In this document: in pieces, positions 1 through 8,158 of the stretch
Layout: each line of letters begins with the position of its first letter
How positions within the stretch are numbered: position 1 is the first letter of the stretch
NCBI GenBank assembly: GCA_025361465.1
Contig: JANYAG010000219.1
Coordinates: 1-22,724 of the forward strand
Direction of reading: 5' to 3'
Length of the DNA stretch: 22,724 nt
DNA from: Gemmatimonadota bacterium
GTDB taxonomy: Bacteria; Gemmatimonadota; Gemmatimonadetes; Gemmatimonadales; GWC2-71-9
Notes under the pieces: generated by a model
Told to the model about the DNA's origin: nothing
The model's database searches: none
What the model saw: only the letters and a program-made list of their open reading frames with translations
Translations under genes and position numbers: made by a program

Positions 1-2
1 CG

Positions 3-1046
3 CAGCGCGCGGGGATGCGCTACGCCGTGCTGACGACCAAGCACCACGACGGCTTCGCGCTGTTTGACTCGAAGGTCTCCGAGTTCGACGTCATGAACAC
101 ACCGTCGAAGCGTGACATTTGCCGAGACTGGTCGAAGGCGCTCCGCAAGCGGGGAATCCGGGTCGGCTGGTATCACTCGATCATGGATTGGCACCATCCC
201 GACTACCTGCCTCGCCGCGACTGGGAGAAGGACTCGCGCCCCGTCGGCGATGCGCGCTTCAGCCGGTACGTCGATTACCTGCACGCCCAGGTCGACGAGC
301 TGCTCACCAACTACGGCACCATCGACGTGATCTGGTTTGACGGCCAGTGGGAGGCTACCTGGACGCACGAGCTGGCGAAGGCGCTCGAGTCACGGATCCG
401 GGCGAAGCAGCCGAGGATCATCATCAACAACCGCATCGACGGTGCGGGGGCACCAAAGGACGGCGGGCTTGGCGACTACGGCACCCCGGAGCAGGAGATT
501 CCCGCGACCGGAACGCCGGGGAAGGACTGGGAGTCGTGCATCACCATGAACGACAACTGGGGCTTCAAGTCGCAGGACCACAACTGGAAGTCGCCACGCC
601 GGCTGATCGAGATCCTGGTCGAGACCGCCTCCAAGGGCGGCAACCTGCTGCTCAACATCGGCCCGCTGGCTGATGGCCGCTGGCCACCGGAGGCCGAGGA
701 GCGGATGCGCGCGATTGCCGAGTGGATGCAGGTGCACGGCGATACCATTCATGGCACCACTGCCTCGCTCTTCACCAAGGCCAGCCGGTTTCGGTCCACC
801 ACGGCGAAGCGTCGCGTCCATCTCTTCGTGACCGACTGGCCGGGCGGCGCGCTTCTCCTCCCCGGGTTGCAGAGCAGGCCGACGTCGGCCCTGCTTCGCT
901 TGGGTGGAGGCCGCACCGCGCGACTCGCGTTCGAGCCACGTGACGGCGGCTACGCGGTGACCTTGCCGGCCGCGCCGCCCGACACGCTGCTCCCGGTCGT
1001 CACGCTGACATTTGCCGGGACGCCAATGGTGAGTGCGACTGGATGA
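3..1046 (+). CDS. Alpha-L-fucosidase, GH29 family (5' end missing)
   Basis: This is the C-terminal part of a glycoside hydrolase family 29 enzyme, which removes terminal alpha-L-fucose with retention of configuration. The reading frame is open to the left edge, and the first internal ATG (15) lies inside the conserved stretch before TTKHHDGF, so the true start is outside the window. Counting from that ATG, TTKHHDGF is at residues 7-14, the GWYHS strand at 51-55 and the IWFDGQWE segment at 106-113. Asp109 in that segment matches the GH29 catalytic nucleophile. LLLNIGP, a usual end of the catalytic barrel, follows, then a short beta-rich tail. The stop overlaps the start of the downstream acetyltransferase by four bases, which suggests co-transcription. 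The family call is firm; substrate linkage and secretion cannot be judged without the N-terminus. Confidence 0.93.
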   Translation, partial: QRAGMRYAVLTTKHHDGFALFDSKVSEFDVMNTPSKRDICRDWSKALRKRGIRVGWYHSIMDWHHPDYLPRRDWEKDSRPVGDARFSRYVDYLHAQVDELLTNYGTIDVIWFDGQWEATWTHELAKALESRIRAKQPRIIINNRIDGAGAPKDGGLGDYGTPEQEIPATGTPGKDWESCITMNDNWGFKSQDHNWKSPRRLIEILVETASKGGNLLLNIGPLADGRWPPEAEERMRAIAEWMQVHGDTIHGTTASLFTKASRFRSTTAKRRVHLFVTDWPGGALLLPGLQSRPTSALLRLGGGRTARLAFEPRDGGYAVTLPAAPPDTLLPVVTLTFAGTPMVSATG

Positions 1047-1636
1047 CTGCGCCGCTCACCCCAATGCCGGGGACGCTCCGCACGCCGCGCCTCCTGCTGC
1101 GCCGGCCACGGCGTGATGATGCCCCGGCGATCTTCCGCAACTGGGCGTCGGTGCCCGTCGCGACGCTGTATCTGTCGTGGCGTACCCACCAGAGCGTGTC
1201 GGAAACCGAGACGCATGTGCAGACCACGGTGGAGTGGTGGGAGCGCGGATCGCATGTCTGGCTGATCACGCTGCCGCCGAGTGATGAGCCGGTCGGGTCG
1301 ATCGGCGTCCGGGTGCACGACAGCGATGCCGACCTGGGGTACGTGCTCTCGCCAGATCATTGGGGCCAGGGCATTGTCCCGGAAGCCGGCCGCGCGGTGA
1401 TGGCCGAGCTGTTCGCCAGGCCGGGCATCGCATCCGTCTGGGCCCACCTGGATGCCGCGAATGTCCAGTCGGAGCGCACGGTGCAGAAGCTCGGCATGAC
1501 GCTGGTCGACCGCTTCATCGGTCCGGTGGTGCACCCCAACGTGAGCGATGCACCGCGCCCCTGCCTCAAGTACGCCGTGAGTCGGTCCGAGTGGTTGGAG
1601 TGGCTGCCCTCGCATCCCCCTTCGGCCATCGATTAG
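1043..1636 (+). CDS. GNAT family N-acetyltransferase (RimJ/RimL-like)
   Basis: This 197-aa protein has the layout of RimJ/RimL-type GNAT acetyltransferases, which move an acetyl group from acetyl-CoA to an amine. It opens with the usual 'LRTPRLLLRRPRRDD' strand. The hydrophobic strand DLGYVLSPDHWGQGI leads into the acetyl-CoA pyrophosphate-binding loop (motif A, WGQGIVPEA). Later, 'NVQSERTVQKLGM' matches the family's 'N..S..v.eKlGF' motif B. The ATG start overlaps the fucosidase stop (ATGA), so the two are probably translationally coupled. The substrate is unknown: RimJ/RimL-like proteins in such contexts range from ribosomal-protein acetylases to small-molecule resistance enzymes. Full length for the family. 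Confidence 0.9.
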   Translation: MTAPLTPMPGTLRTPRLLLRRPRRDDAPAIFRNWASVPVATLYLSWRTHQSVSETETHVQTTVEWWERGSHVWLITLPPSDEPVGSIGVRVHDSDADLGYVLSPDHWGQGIVPEAGRAVMAELFARPGIASVWAHLDAANVQSERTVQKLGMTLVDRFIGPVVHPNVSDAPRPCLKYAVSRSEWLEWLPSHPPSAID

Positions 1637-1676
1637 CTTCCGTCAGAATGACTGCTGGCCCACCCCGAATTCCGAG

Positions 1677-2282
1677 GTGCGCATGGCGCTCCCCTCCCGT
1701 CCTCGCGTCCGCTTCGGTTCCGGCGACGTCTATCAGCTCCGCATTGAACTCGACGGCCTCCTGCCGGTGATCTGGCGCCGCCTCCTGGTGTCCGGGCGCG
1801 CGTCGCTGCATGAACTGCACGGTGTCATCCAGGCCTCGCTGCGACGGGACGAGTGGGCGGCCTACCATTTCGAGGTCGACGGCGTCCGCTACCTCGATCC
1901 CGCGGATGGTCCGGGGCGCGGCCACGATGCCGAAGCAACCGCCCTCGAAATCCTCGGCGTCCGGGAGGGAGCGCGCTTCCTCTACGTCGTCGACGATCAC
2001 GATGAGCCGTGGATTCACGCCGTGACGGTGGAACGGGTGACGCCGCGCCTGGTGGGCGAACGGCTGCCGGCGTGTGTCGCCGGCCGGCGCGCGCCGCCGC
2101 CCGAGGATTGTCGCGGCCCGCGCGATTATCGTGACATGCTCGCCGCGCTCGGTGAGCCGCACGACGCCCATGCGGCCGACCTGCGGACCTGGCTCCCGGA
2201 CGATTTCGATCCGGAGTTTGTCGACCTGGTGAGCATCAATTCGCTGCTCTCGAAGGTCCCCAGGCGACGGCCGGCGGCGTGA
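1677..2282 (+). CDS. Plasmid pRiA4b ORF-3-like domain protein
   Basis: This 201-aa protein starts at GTG 1677, or possibly ATG 1683 two codons later. It carries the pRiA4b ORF-3 / TnpR-like fold signature: 'VYQLRIELDGLLPVIWRRLLV' at residues ~15-35, then 'LHELHGVIQASL' and a YHFEVDG strand. The middle contains EGARFLYVVDDHDEPW, equivalent to the family's 'g..f.Y.YDfGD.W' segment, although the usual 'YDFGD' is altered to 'VVDDHD'. A short 'CVAGRRAPPPEDCRGP' run near residue 125 matches the 'C..G.ra.PPEDcGG' motif of the family. These proteins are often found beside mobile DNA, but their molecular role is unknown. It stands 40 bp after the acetyltransferase gene and may be read with it. Confidence 0.85.
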   Translation: MRMALPSRPRVRFGSGDVYQLRIELDGLLPVIWRRLLVSGRASLHELHGVIQASLRRDEWAAYHFEVDGVRYLDPADGPGRGHDAEATALEILGVREGARFLYVVDDHDEPWIHAVTVERVTPRLVGERLPACVAGRRAPPPEDCRGPRDYRDMLAALGEPHDAHAADLRTWLPDDFDPEFVDLVSINSLLSKVPRRRPAA

Positions 2283-2312
2283 CGACAGTTGCTCGTCATG
2301 CGTCAATGTCGC

Positions 2313-2397
2313 CCTGAGCGCAGCGAAGGGCATGCGTGGTCGGGTTGAGCAGAGGCTTTGTGTAGGGCTGAAACGCTTGTCCTTCGCTCTGCTCAGG
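2313..2397. repeat. Dispersed inverted repeat (LRSAQDDR-type)
   Basis: Two 17-bp arms, CCTGAGCGCAGCGAAGG (2313-2329) and CCTTCGCTCTGCTCAGG (2381-2397), form an inverted repeat with 15 of 17 positions paired. Partial identity continues a few bases beyond each arm. The right arm, read on the plus strand, encodes 'LRSAQDDR', a peptide string I recall as commonly produced when this kind of dispersed intergenic repeat is wrongly included in gene models in Gemmatimonadota, Chloroflexota and others. The element fills the gap between the pRiA4b-like gene and the amidohydrolase gene. It could fold into a long hairpin and act as a terminator for the upstream gene. Confidence 0.6.
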
Positions 2398-2411
2398 ACG
2401 ACCGTGTGCAG

Positions 2412-2417
2412 TATGAT
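2412..2417 (+). promoter_or_regulatory. Possible -10 box (TATGAT) for the amidohydrolase gene
   Basis: TATGAT differs from the sigma-70 consensus TATAAT at one base and lies directly downstream of the inverted repeat. A transcript would begin near 2424, almost at ATG 2427, so a leaderless message starting at 2427 is possible. No convincing -35 hexamer was found at 16-18 bp, which keeps confidence low. Confidence 0.3.
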
Positions 2418-2453
2418 TCCAGCTTCATGACCACCTTACACCAGGCCCCACCC

Positions 2454-4118
<1,665 letters not shown>

Positions 4119-4119
4119 C

Positions 4120-4154
4120 GAGAAGCGAGAGTGTACAGATCTGCCTCGCTCCTC
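4120..4154 (+). terminator. Possible terminator hairpin after the amidohydrolase gene
   Basis: GAGAAGCGAG (4120-4129) pairs with CTCGCTCCTC (4145-4154) at nine of ten positions around a 15-base loop, starting just after the stop codon. A short T run (4167-4170) follows at a distance, so it is not a textbook intrinsic terminator. It lies between convergent genes, where a terminator is expected. Confidence 0.35.
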
Positions 4155-4159
4155 GATCA

Positions 4160-4243
4160 TCAGTGCTTTTGCCTGCGGGCCCAGAAGGTCTCCTTCGCCT
4201 GACCGTTGATGTCCACCGTGCCGGAGAGCAGCAGGCGTCGCAT
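4160..4243 (-). CDS. Possible 27-aa peptide (hypothetical)
   Basis: A short frame begins five bases after the stop of the Uma2-like gene and encodes MRRLLLSGTVDIN... ending in WARRQKH. The spacing resembles an operon partner and the gap otherwise holds nothing. However, the peptide matches no family I know, and no ribosome binding site can be separated from the end of the upstream gene. It may be the debris of a larger gene. Treat as speculative. Confidence 0.2.
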   Translation of the reverse strand: MRRLLLSGTVDINGQAKETFWARRQKH

Positions 4244-4247
4244 CGGA

Positions 4248-4826
4248 CTACTCCATATTCAGGGAATCATCGGCCGGGCTCGCCGGAAACAGACCGTCCA
4301 GGTTGATCAGGCACCCCGCCTCGAGCGCGGGGTGTTGCCACACCAGCTGCTCGCGCTCGATGACGGGGAACTGCGCTTCGGGTGTCCACACTTCGACCTG
4401 CCGGCGCTCGGTGTCCACGATCCAGTAGACCGGGATGCGCTGCTCCTGATAGAGTCGGCGCTTGGTGAACCGGTCGGTGCGGATGCTGGACGGACTGAGG
4501 ATCTCGATTACGAGATGCAGGGTGCGGACATCCGACCATTGACCGGACGCGACGAAGGCGTCGAGATCGGCCACGAAGAGGTCCGGCTGCACGAGCGTGT
4601 CGTCCCCCCAGGAGAGGTCGGCGGGCGAGGTGAGGATCTGCTCCAGGTCATGTCGGGCGAGGTAGTTGCCGAGGACGAGGAAGAGTCGCGCCAGGACCAG
4701 TTGGTGCGCGCCACGCGGCGCCGGTGTCACCAGCAGCTCGCCGTGCACGGTCTCGTAGCGCTTGCCATCCTCGGGCAGGGCGCGAACCGCGGCGGCGGAG
4801 AAGTACTCGGTGAGCGGCATGGCCAT
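4248..4826 (-). CDS. Uma2 family protein (DUF820, PD-(D/E)XK nuclease fold)
   Basis: The protein has 192 aa counted from the ATG at 4826 (MAMPLTEYF...), which gives the normal family length; a frame open to 4883 adds an N-terminus with no counterpart in the family. The core pattern of the PD-(D/E)XK restriction-endonuclease fold is intact: 'YETVHGELLVTPAP' with Glu30, 'VQPDLFV' with Asp82, 'LVIEILSPSS' with Glu108 and Lys122 in 'DRFTKRRLY'. 'IPVYWIVD' follows as usual. Uma2 proteins occur in many copies in cyanobacteria, Chloroflexota, Planctomycetota and similar groups. They are predicted endonucleases linked to mobile elements, but their role is unproven. It is transcribed in the same direction as the TIR operon, with a remnant between them, and is probably independent. 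No clear Shine-Dalgarno is visible. Confidence 0.88.
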   Translation of the reverse strand: MAMPLTEYFSAAAVRALPEDGKRYETVHGELLVTPAPRGAHQLVLARLFLVLGNYLARHDLEQILTSPADLSWGDDTLVQPDLFVADLDAFVASGQWSDVRTLHLVIEILSPSSIRTDRFTKRRLYQEQRIPVYWIVDTERRQVEVWTPEAQFPVIEREQLVWQHPALEAGCLINLDGLFPASPADDSLNME

Positions 4827-4924
4827 AGTATCGGCTCGGCGGCGAGGGGATGGCAAGGGCTCGGCATCGCGCCAACTTGCCATGGCCTGGGTGGGGCGGA
4901 GGACCCTACCGACGCAGCGGAGGA

Positions 4925-5083
4925 CTATTCATCACGCCACCACCTTCCCCCCGCATATCGCCCGTCGTTTTCGGTCACCTCTCCGAGCATCACCAGCGTC
5001 TCCAGGTGCCGGGCCACGATCTTCGGGTCCGCCCCATCGAAGGAGGCGGTCGGAGTGGCGCGACGCCGCTTTCCGTCTGGCCG
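4925..5083 (-). pseudogene. C-terminal remnant of a methylase/helicase-like gene
   Basis: Directly after the TIR gene's stop lies a 52-codon open stretch with normal high-GC codon use but no plausible start codon at its head. It encodes RPDGKRRRATPTASFDGADP followed by a helical segment 'ARHLETLVMLGEVTENDGRY'. The pattern (F.GA..K.V...LETL..LG......GRY) resembles the small winged-helix tail I know from large DNA methylases and helicases of restriction and BREX-like systems. That resemblance is from memory and untested. The most likely reading is the surviving 3' end of a gene whose body was lost when the adjacent operon arrived or by deletion. Alternatively a short protein starts at an internal GTG. 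Confidence 0.4.
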
Positions 5084-5085
5084 AT

Positions 5086-6624
5086 CTAACGCTTCGACTG
5101 TTCCGTCAGCTGCATTCCGCCGATGAACACGACGGTGAACACAGCCGCGAGTAGCGTGGAGCAGTACAGGTTCGGCCCGGCCTGATTCCAGCCTCCCTCC
5201 TGCCCTCCCCACAGCAGGCCCACCAGCATGCCGCCAAGGCTCGCAGAGGCGGAGCCCAGCCACGCGGCGATCCGCACGTCGTCAACGTCTTCGATCGCCG
5301 CGGCGAACAGGAGCGAACCGACGAGGTTGGCTGTGACAGTCGACATGGCGAATCCGGACTGATAGAACGCCGGATCCACGAAGCTCGCGATCACGGCTGC
5401 CGCGAAAATGGCCCGCAACGGGTTGCGCAGCCAGCGGAATGTCAGCGCGAAGGCGAGCGGCAGCGCGGCCGACACCCAGATGATCCAGAGATAATTCATG
5501 CGAAAGTTCGAGAACATGCCCTGATTGGCCTGCACTGCCCACCAGTAGGCGAGTCCGCCGATGAGTCGCGCGACGATGAACAGCCTCAGGCGCGGAATGT
5601 CGACCCGGCCTCCGACGCCGATGAGGTCGCCGAATCGCGTGCCGAACGGCGTGCCGTCGCCTTGCACCGCCAGAGCCGACCCTGATTCGATCGGCGTGAC
5701 GGTAGGCAACGCGTTCGATGCGCCGGCGTTTCCCGTGGCCCGCCAGAGAGCCGCCGCCGCGCACGCCGCGTACCACGCGAACGACACACGGCCGGTGTCG
5801 AACCGGTGCGCCAGCGCGGCGCCAAACATCCCGAGTGCGGTGAGTGCGGACACCACCAGCGCCGTCATGGCGACCTGCGACGCGCGCCTGCGCGTCCACA
5901 CCGCGAAACCCAGGAACGCCGCTCCCGCCGCGATCGTTCCCGGTGCCCCTCTTCCGCTCGCCGTCGCGAGGAAGGCGAACGCGACGAGCAGCAGCGACCA
6001 GGATGCCACATGCTCGGCCTGGCCCGGTCCGGCGGCCGCGTCGGAGGCGCCGATGCGGAACAGGCCGGACCAGCGCGGAATGCCCGGCTGCGGGTTGCGG
6101 CGGAGCGTGTCGTCCCCGGGAGCTCCGGCCGGCTCCTGCCGGTGCATCTCGAGCAACTTGCGGCGCGCCGCCGGCTCCGTCTGGTCGCGCTCCCGGTCTG
6201 ATGTGGAGAGGTCGAGCGTCGCCAGGAGCTTCTGCATCATGGCGTCGAAGTACAGGTGCGAATAGTCCATACCCTGATGACGCGGGAGGTTCTTCAGGTC
6301 CCTTGGCAGTTTCGGCGGGAACTGGAACCCCGGCATGAGGAGCGGAACCACGTTCCGTTCGCACTTGAGCGCGTGCGCGATTTCCTTGCGCAACCAGTCC
6401 TCGTCGCTCTCGGAACGGTCGAGCGCGTGCGGCGAGAGGATCACCACGAAATTGGGAGTCTGCTCGATGCCCCTGAGCAGCGCGTCGTCGAAATAGCCGC
6501 GGCCAAGCTCGGTGACGTCGAGGTACGCCCGCACGTTCCGCGCCTGCAGCGCCGACTGGATCAGCCGCGCTTCCGCCGCGCCGCCTTCCCGGCGATAGCT
6601 GATGAACACATCGTATGAGGTCAC
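5086..6624 (-). CDS. TIR-domain protein with polytopic membrane tail
   Basis: This 512-aa protein starts at GTG 6624. Residues 2-~145 form a TIR domain: 'YDVFISYRR' (strand A), 'VRAYLDVTELGRGYFDDAL' (strand B and BB loop), 'IEQTPNFVVILSPHAL' (strand C) and 'DEDWLRKEIAHAL'. The last includes the W-x3-E arrangement (Trp77, Glu81), in which the Glu is the NAD-hydrolysing residue of active bacterial and SARM1-type TIRs. After a linker (~150-205) there are about eight to ten hydrophobic spans to the C-terminus, in two groups separated by a polar loop near 300-335. The C-terminal part matches no family I recognise. The gene is last in a three-gene operon, four bases after the SLATT-like gene. Expected role: a membrane-anchored NAD-cleaving or nucleotide-signal-making effector in a conflict system. 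TIR is certain; function is inferred. Confidence 0.92.
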   Translation of the reverse strand: MTSYDVFISYRREGGAAEARLIQSALQARNVRAYLDVTELGRGYFDDALLRGIEQTPNFVVILSPHALDRSESDEDWLRKEIAHALKCERNVVPLLMPGFQFPPKLPRDLKNLPRHQGMDYSHLYFDAMMQKLLATLDLSTSDRERDQTEPAARRKLLEMHRQEPAGAPGDDTLRRNPQPGIPRWSGLFRIGASDAAAGPGQAEHVASWSLLLVAFAFLATASGRGAPGTIAAGAAFLGFAVWTRRRASQVAMTALVVSALTALGMFGAALAHRFDTGRVSFAWYAACAAAALWRATGNAGASNALPTVTPIESGSALAVQGDGTPFGTRFGDLIGVGGRVDIPRLRLFIVARLIGGLAYWWAVQANQGMFSNFRMNYLWIIWVSAALPLAFALTFRWLRNPLRAIFAAAVIASFVDPAFYQSGFAMSTVTANLVGSLLFAAAIEDVDDVRIAAWLGSASASLGGMLVGLLWGGQEGGWNQAGPNLYCSTLLAAVFTVVFIGGMQLTEQSKR

Positions 6625-6628
6625 GGCG

Positions 6629-7732
6629 TTACCCGAACCACTCCGCGTCGACCATGAGCCTGAGCCACTCGACGTGCTCCGTGCGCAGCTGCGACTCGCA
6701 GCGCTCGAGCTCGCGAAGGATCACGGCCTCGTCCGACGGCGGGAGCTCACCGACACGCCCCCAGAGCAGGTGATGCGTCAGCCGCTGCTCGAGCTTGGAC
6801 AGCGCATCGTGCGCGGCGTGGAACCGGCTCCGGTTGCGCGAGAACTCGAACGCCGACCGCAGGGTACGATTCATCGAGGCGATGACCGGAAGCGATGCGG
6901 CGCCCAGCGTGGCGACGATCACCGAGAGGACGCCCGTGGACGGCCAGCTGAGGTTGATGACGTCCTGTACCGCCACCGCCAGGACGCTGGCGAAGAACAG
7001 GGTCGTATTGAAATTGCGGGCGAGCGTGCTGTCCCAGAAATCGTTTCGCTGGGCACGATTCGCGAGGTACTCCTTCTGGGGATTCAGCCGCTTGCCAAGG
7101 TAGTACTCGACCAGCTTGAGGAGCACGGACGACGGCAGGTGCGGCGGCGTCACCTCCGCGGCAAGCTGCGCCGTGGAGACGGCCTCCACGAGGGCGCGCC
7201 GGTCGTGCGCCGCCTCGATCTCGCCCACGCGCGCGGTCACCCATTTCGCGCCATGGAGCGGATCGTCGAGCCAGACCGACGGGGTGATCAGGAACTCGAA
7301 CTTGAGTAGGCGCAGCCGCTCCGCCCTGTGCCGATGCAGCAGCCAGCGGTTCTTGCGCTGAAAGACCAGCCCGGAGACGATCGAAAGCAGCACCAGGCCC
7401 GCCAGGCCCAATTCGATCACGCGGATGGGCCCGAGGCGGCCCAGATGAGTCTCGAAGCCAAGGATCCACACGCCGATGAGCACGGCGCCGCCGCCGCAGA
7501 GGGTCGCGGTCACCGTATGGCGGCGGTGCCAGCGCTGGTTCCGGAGCGCTTCGCCGTCCGCGGCCCAGAACGCATCTGAGATCGGGGCGCACTCGGCCAG
7601 CGGGAGCGGCGTCCAGAAGGCGAGCTCCCCGGCGGCGTCGACCATGTCGCCCGCGCTCAGCGGCGCGGATGGCGGCGTGCCCTCGGCTACGCTCTCACGG
7701 CCGGGGTCGGGGAGCGGGGCCGGTCCAATCAC
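6629..7732 (-). CDS. Four-TM SLATT/DUF4231-like membrane protein
   Basis: This 367-aa protein starts at GTG 7732, and its first four bases overlap the RyR gene's stop (GTGA). It looks like two tandem 2-TM units. Unit one has TM spans near 74-92 and 104-124, followed by a basic amphipathic helix with 'HRHRAERLRLLKFEFL' (133-148), the R-A-E-x-L-R type helix seen after the hairpin in SLATT proteins. Unit two begins with 'EYLANRAQRNDFWD' (221-234), like the YL..R...Q..W start of DUF4231/SLATT domains. TM spans near 242-262 and 267-287 and a helical tail (299-318) follow. SLATT proteins are predicted pore-forming effectors that work with nucleotide-sensing or nucleotide-making partners. Position between a RyR and a TIR gene fits this. 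The family call rests on pattern and context, not on a search. Confidence 0.7.
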   Translation of the reverse strand: MIGPAPLPDPGRESVAEGTPPSAPLSAGDMVDAAGELAFWTPLPLAECAPISDAFWAADGEALRNQRWHRRHTVTATLCGGGAVLIGVWILGFETHLGRLGPIRVIELGLAGLVLLSIVSGLVFQRKNRWLLHRHRAERLRLLKFEFLITPSVWLDDPLHGAKWVTARVGEIEAAHDRRALVEAVSTAQLAAEVTPPHLPSSVLLKLVEYYLGKRLNPQKEYLANRAQRNDFWDSTLARNFNTTLFFASVLAVAVQDVINLSWPSTGVLSVIVATLGAASLPVIASMNRTLRSAFEFSRNRSRFHAAHDALSKLEQRLTHHLLWGRVGELPPSDEAVILRELERCESQLRTEHVEWLRLMVDAEWFG

Positions 7733-8028
7733 CGGGCCCGGCTTTCCGGGGGCACGATGCGAAACCCGAGGGACAGAATCGCGCGGAGTGTCTCCATGGC
7801 CGTCTGGCGGTCGAGCTCCTTTTCGGATTCCGACAGCCGATCATACGGGACGAGGCCGGGGTGCTCCTTGCGGGCGTCGTTGCGCTCGGGTCCCCAGCGC
7901 CAGCCATCGGCAAGGCGCTGGCGCGCCCAGACATCGTGGGCATTGCGCGAGAGCAACTCGGTGAGTTGCGCGAGCTCGGAGCCGATCGCAACGCGCGAGG
8001 TGTCGAGGGGAGCAGGCGTGTATTCCAT
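7729..8028 (-). CDS. Stand-alone RyR-domain protein
   Basis: This 99-aa protein consists almost wholly of one RyR domain, the repeat first named from ryanodine receptors and also found free-standing in bacteria and phages. It starts 'MEYTPAPLDTSRV', the usual beginning (Y.P.PiDTS.V). It continues with 'ELTELL'-type helix residues, 'NAHDVWARQRL' (29-39), 'GWRWGPERND' (42-51), 'HPGLVPYDRL' (56-65) and 'SEKELDRQTAMETLRAI' (68-84), all in canonical order and spacing. Prokaryotic RyR domains have been proposed, from genome context, to bind nucleotide-derived ligands in conflict systems. It is the first gene of the operon, and its stop overlaps the next start. The ATG has no visible Shine-Dalgarno, so leaderless or weak initiation is possible. 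Confidence 0.93.
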   Translation of the reverse strand: MEYTPAPLDTSRVAIGSELAQLTELLSRNAHDVWARQRLADGWRWGPERNDARKEHPGLVPYDRLSESEKELDRQTAMETLRAILSLGFRIVPPESRAR

Positions 8029-8041
8029 GGTAAGTGGATGT

Positions 8042-8090
8042 TTGCACCCGATTCAGGTCGCAGGCTTCCCCGTCAAGGACTCAGGTGCAA
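8042..8090 (-). promoter_or_regulatory. Putative operator/promoter region of the RyR-SLATT-TIR operon
   Basis: The 130-bp gap before the RyR gene contains a perfect 7-bp inverted repeat, TTGCACC (8042-8048) and GGTGCAA (8084-8090). Between its arms, on the minus strand, lies a TTGACG hexamer (8076-8071) that could be a -35 box. The sequence 17 bp downstream (AATCGG) is a poor -10. The arrangement could be an operator around a promoter, but the arms are short and widely spaced. Confidence 0.3.
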
Positions 8091-8158
8091 GATAGACACT
8101 CACGCATCCCCCCGGCTCCGGGTCCCCTGGCACCGGCGCGAAGCGTTGTCACCCGTTC

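Noticed and set aside
2358..2453. N-terminal extension of the amidohydrolase (MCRAETLVLRSAQDD...)
   Set aside because: It is a translation of the intergenic repeat, and a clear signal peptide begins at 2454.
4206..5126. A 306-codon plus-strand frame across the Uma2 gene
   Set aside because: It is a shadow. The minus strand encodes an intact Uma2 domain with all four acidic/Lys positions.
5084..5263. Upstream part of the minus frame that ends at 4925
   Set aside because: It lies within the TIR gene in another phase and has Arg/Gly/Ala shadow composition; only the part after the TIR stop looks coding.
8101..8150. Possible intrinsic terminator between the response regulator and RyR genes
   Set aside because: Only a 5-bp C/G stem with a two-base loop and no T run was found; not enough to call.
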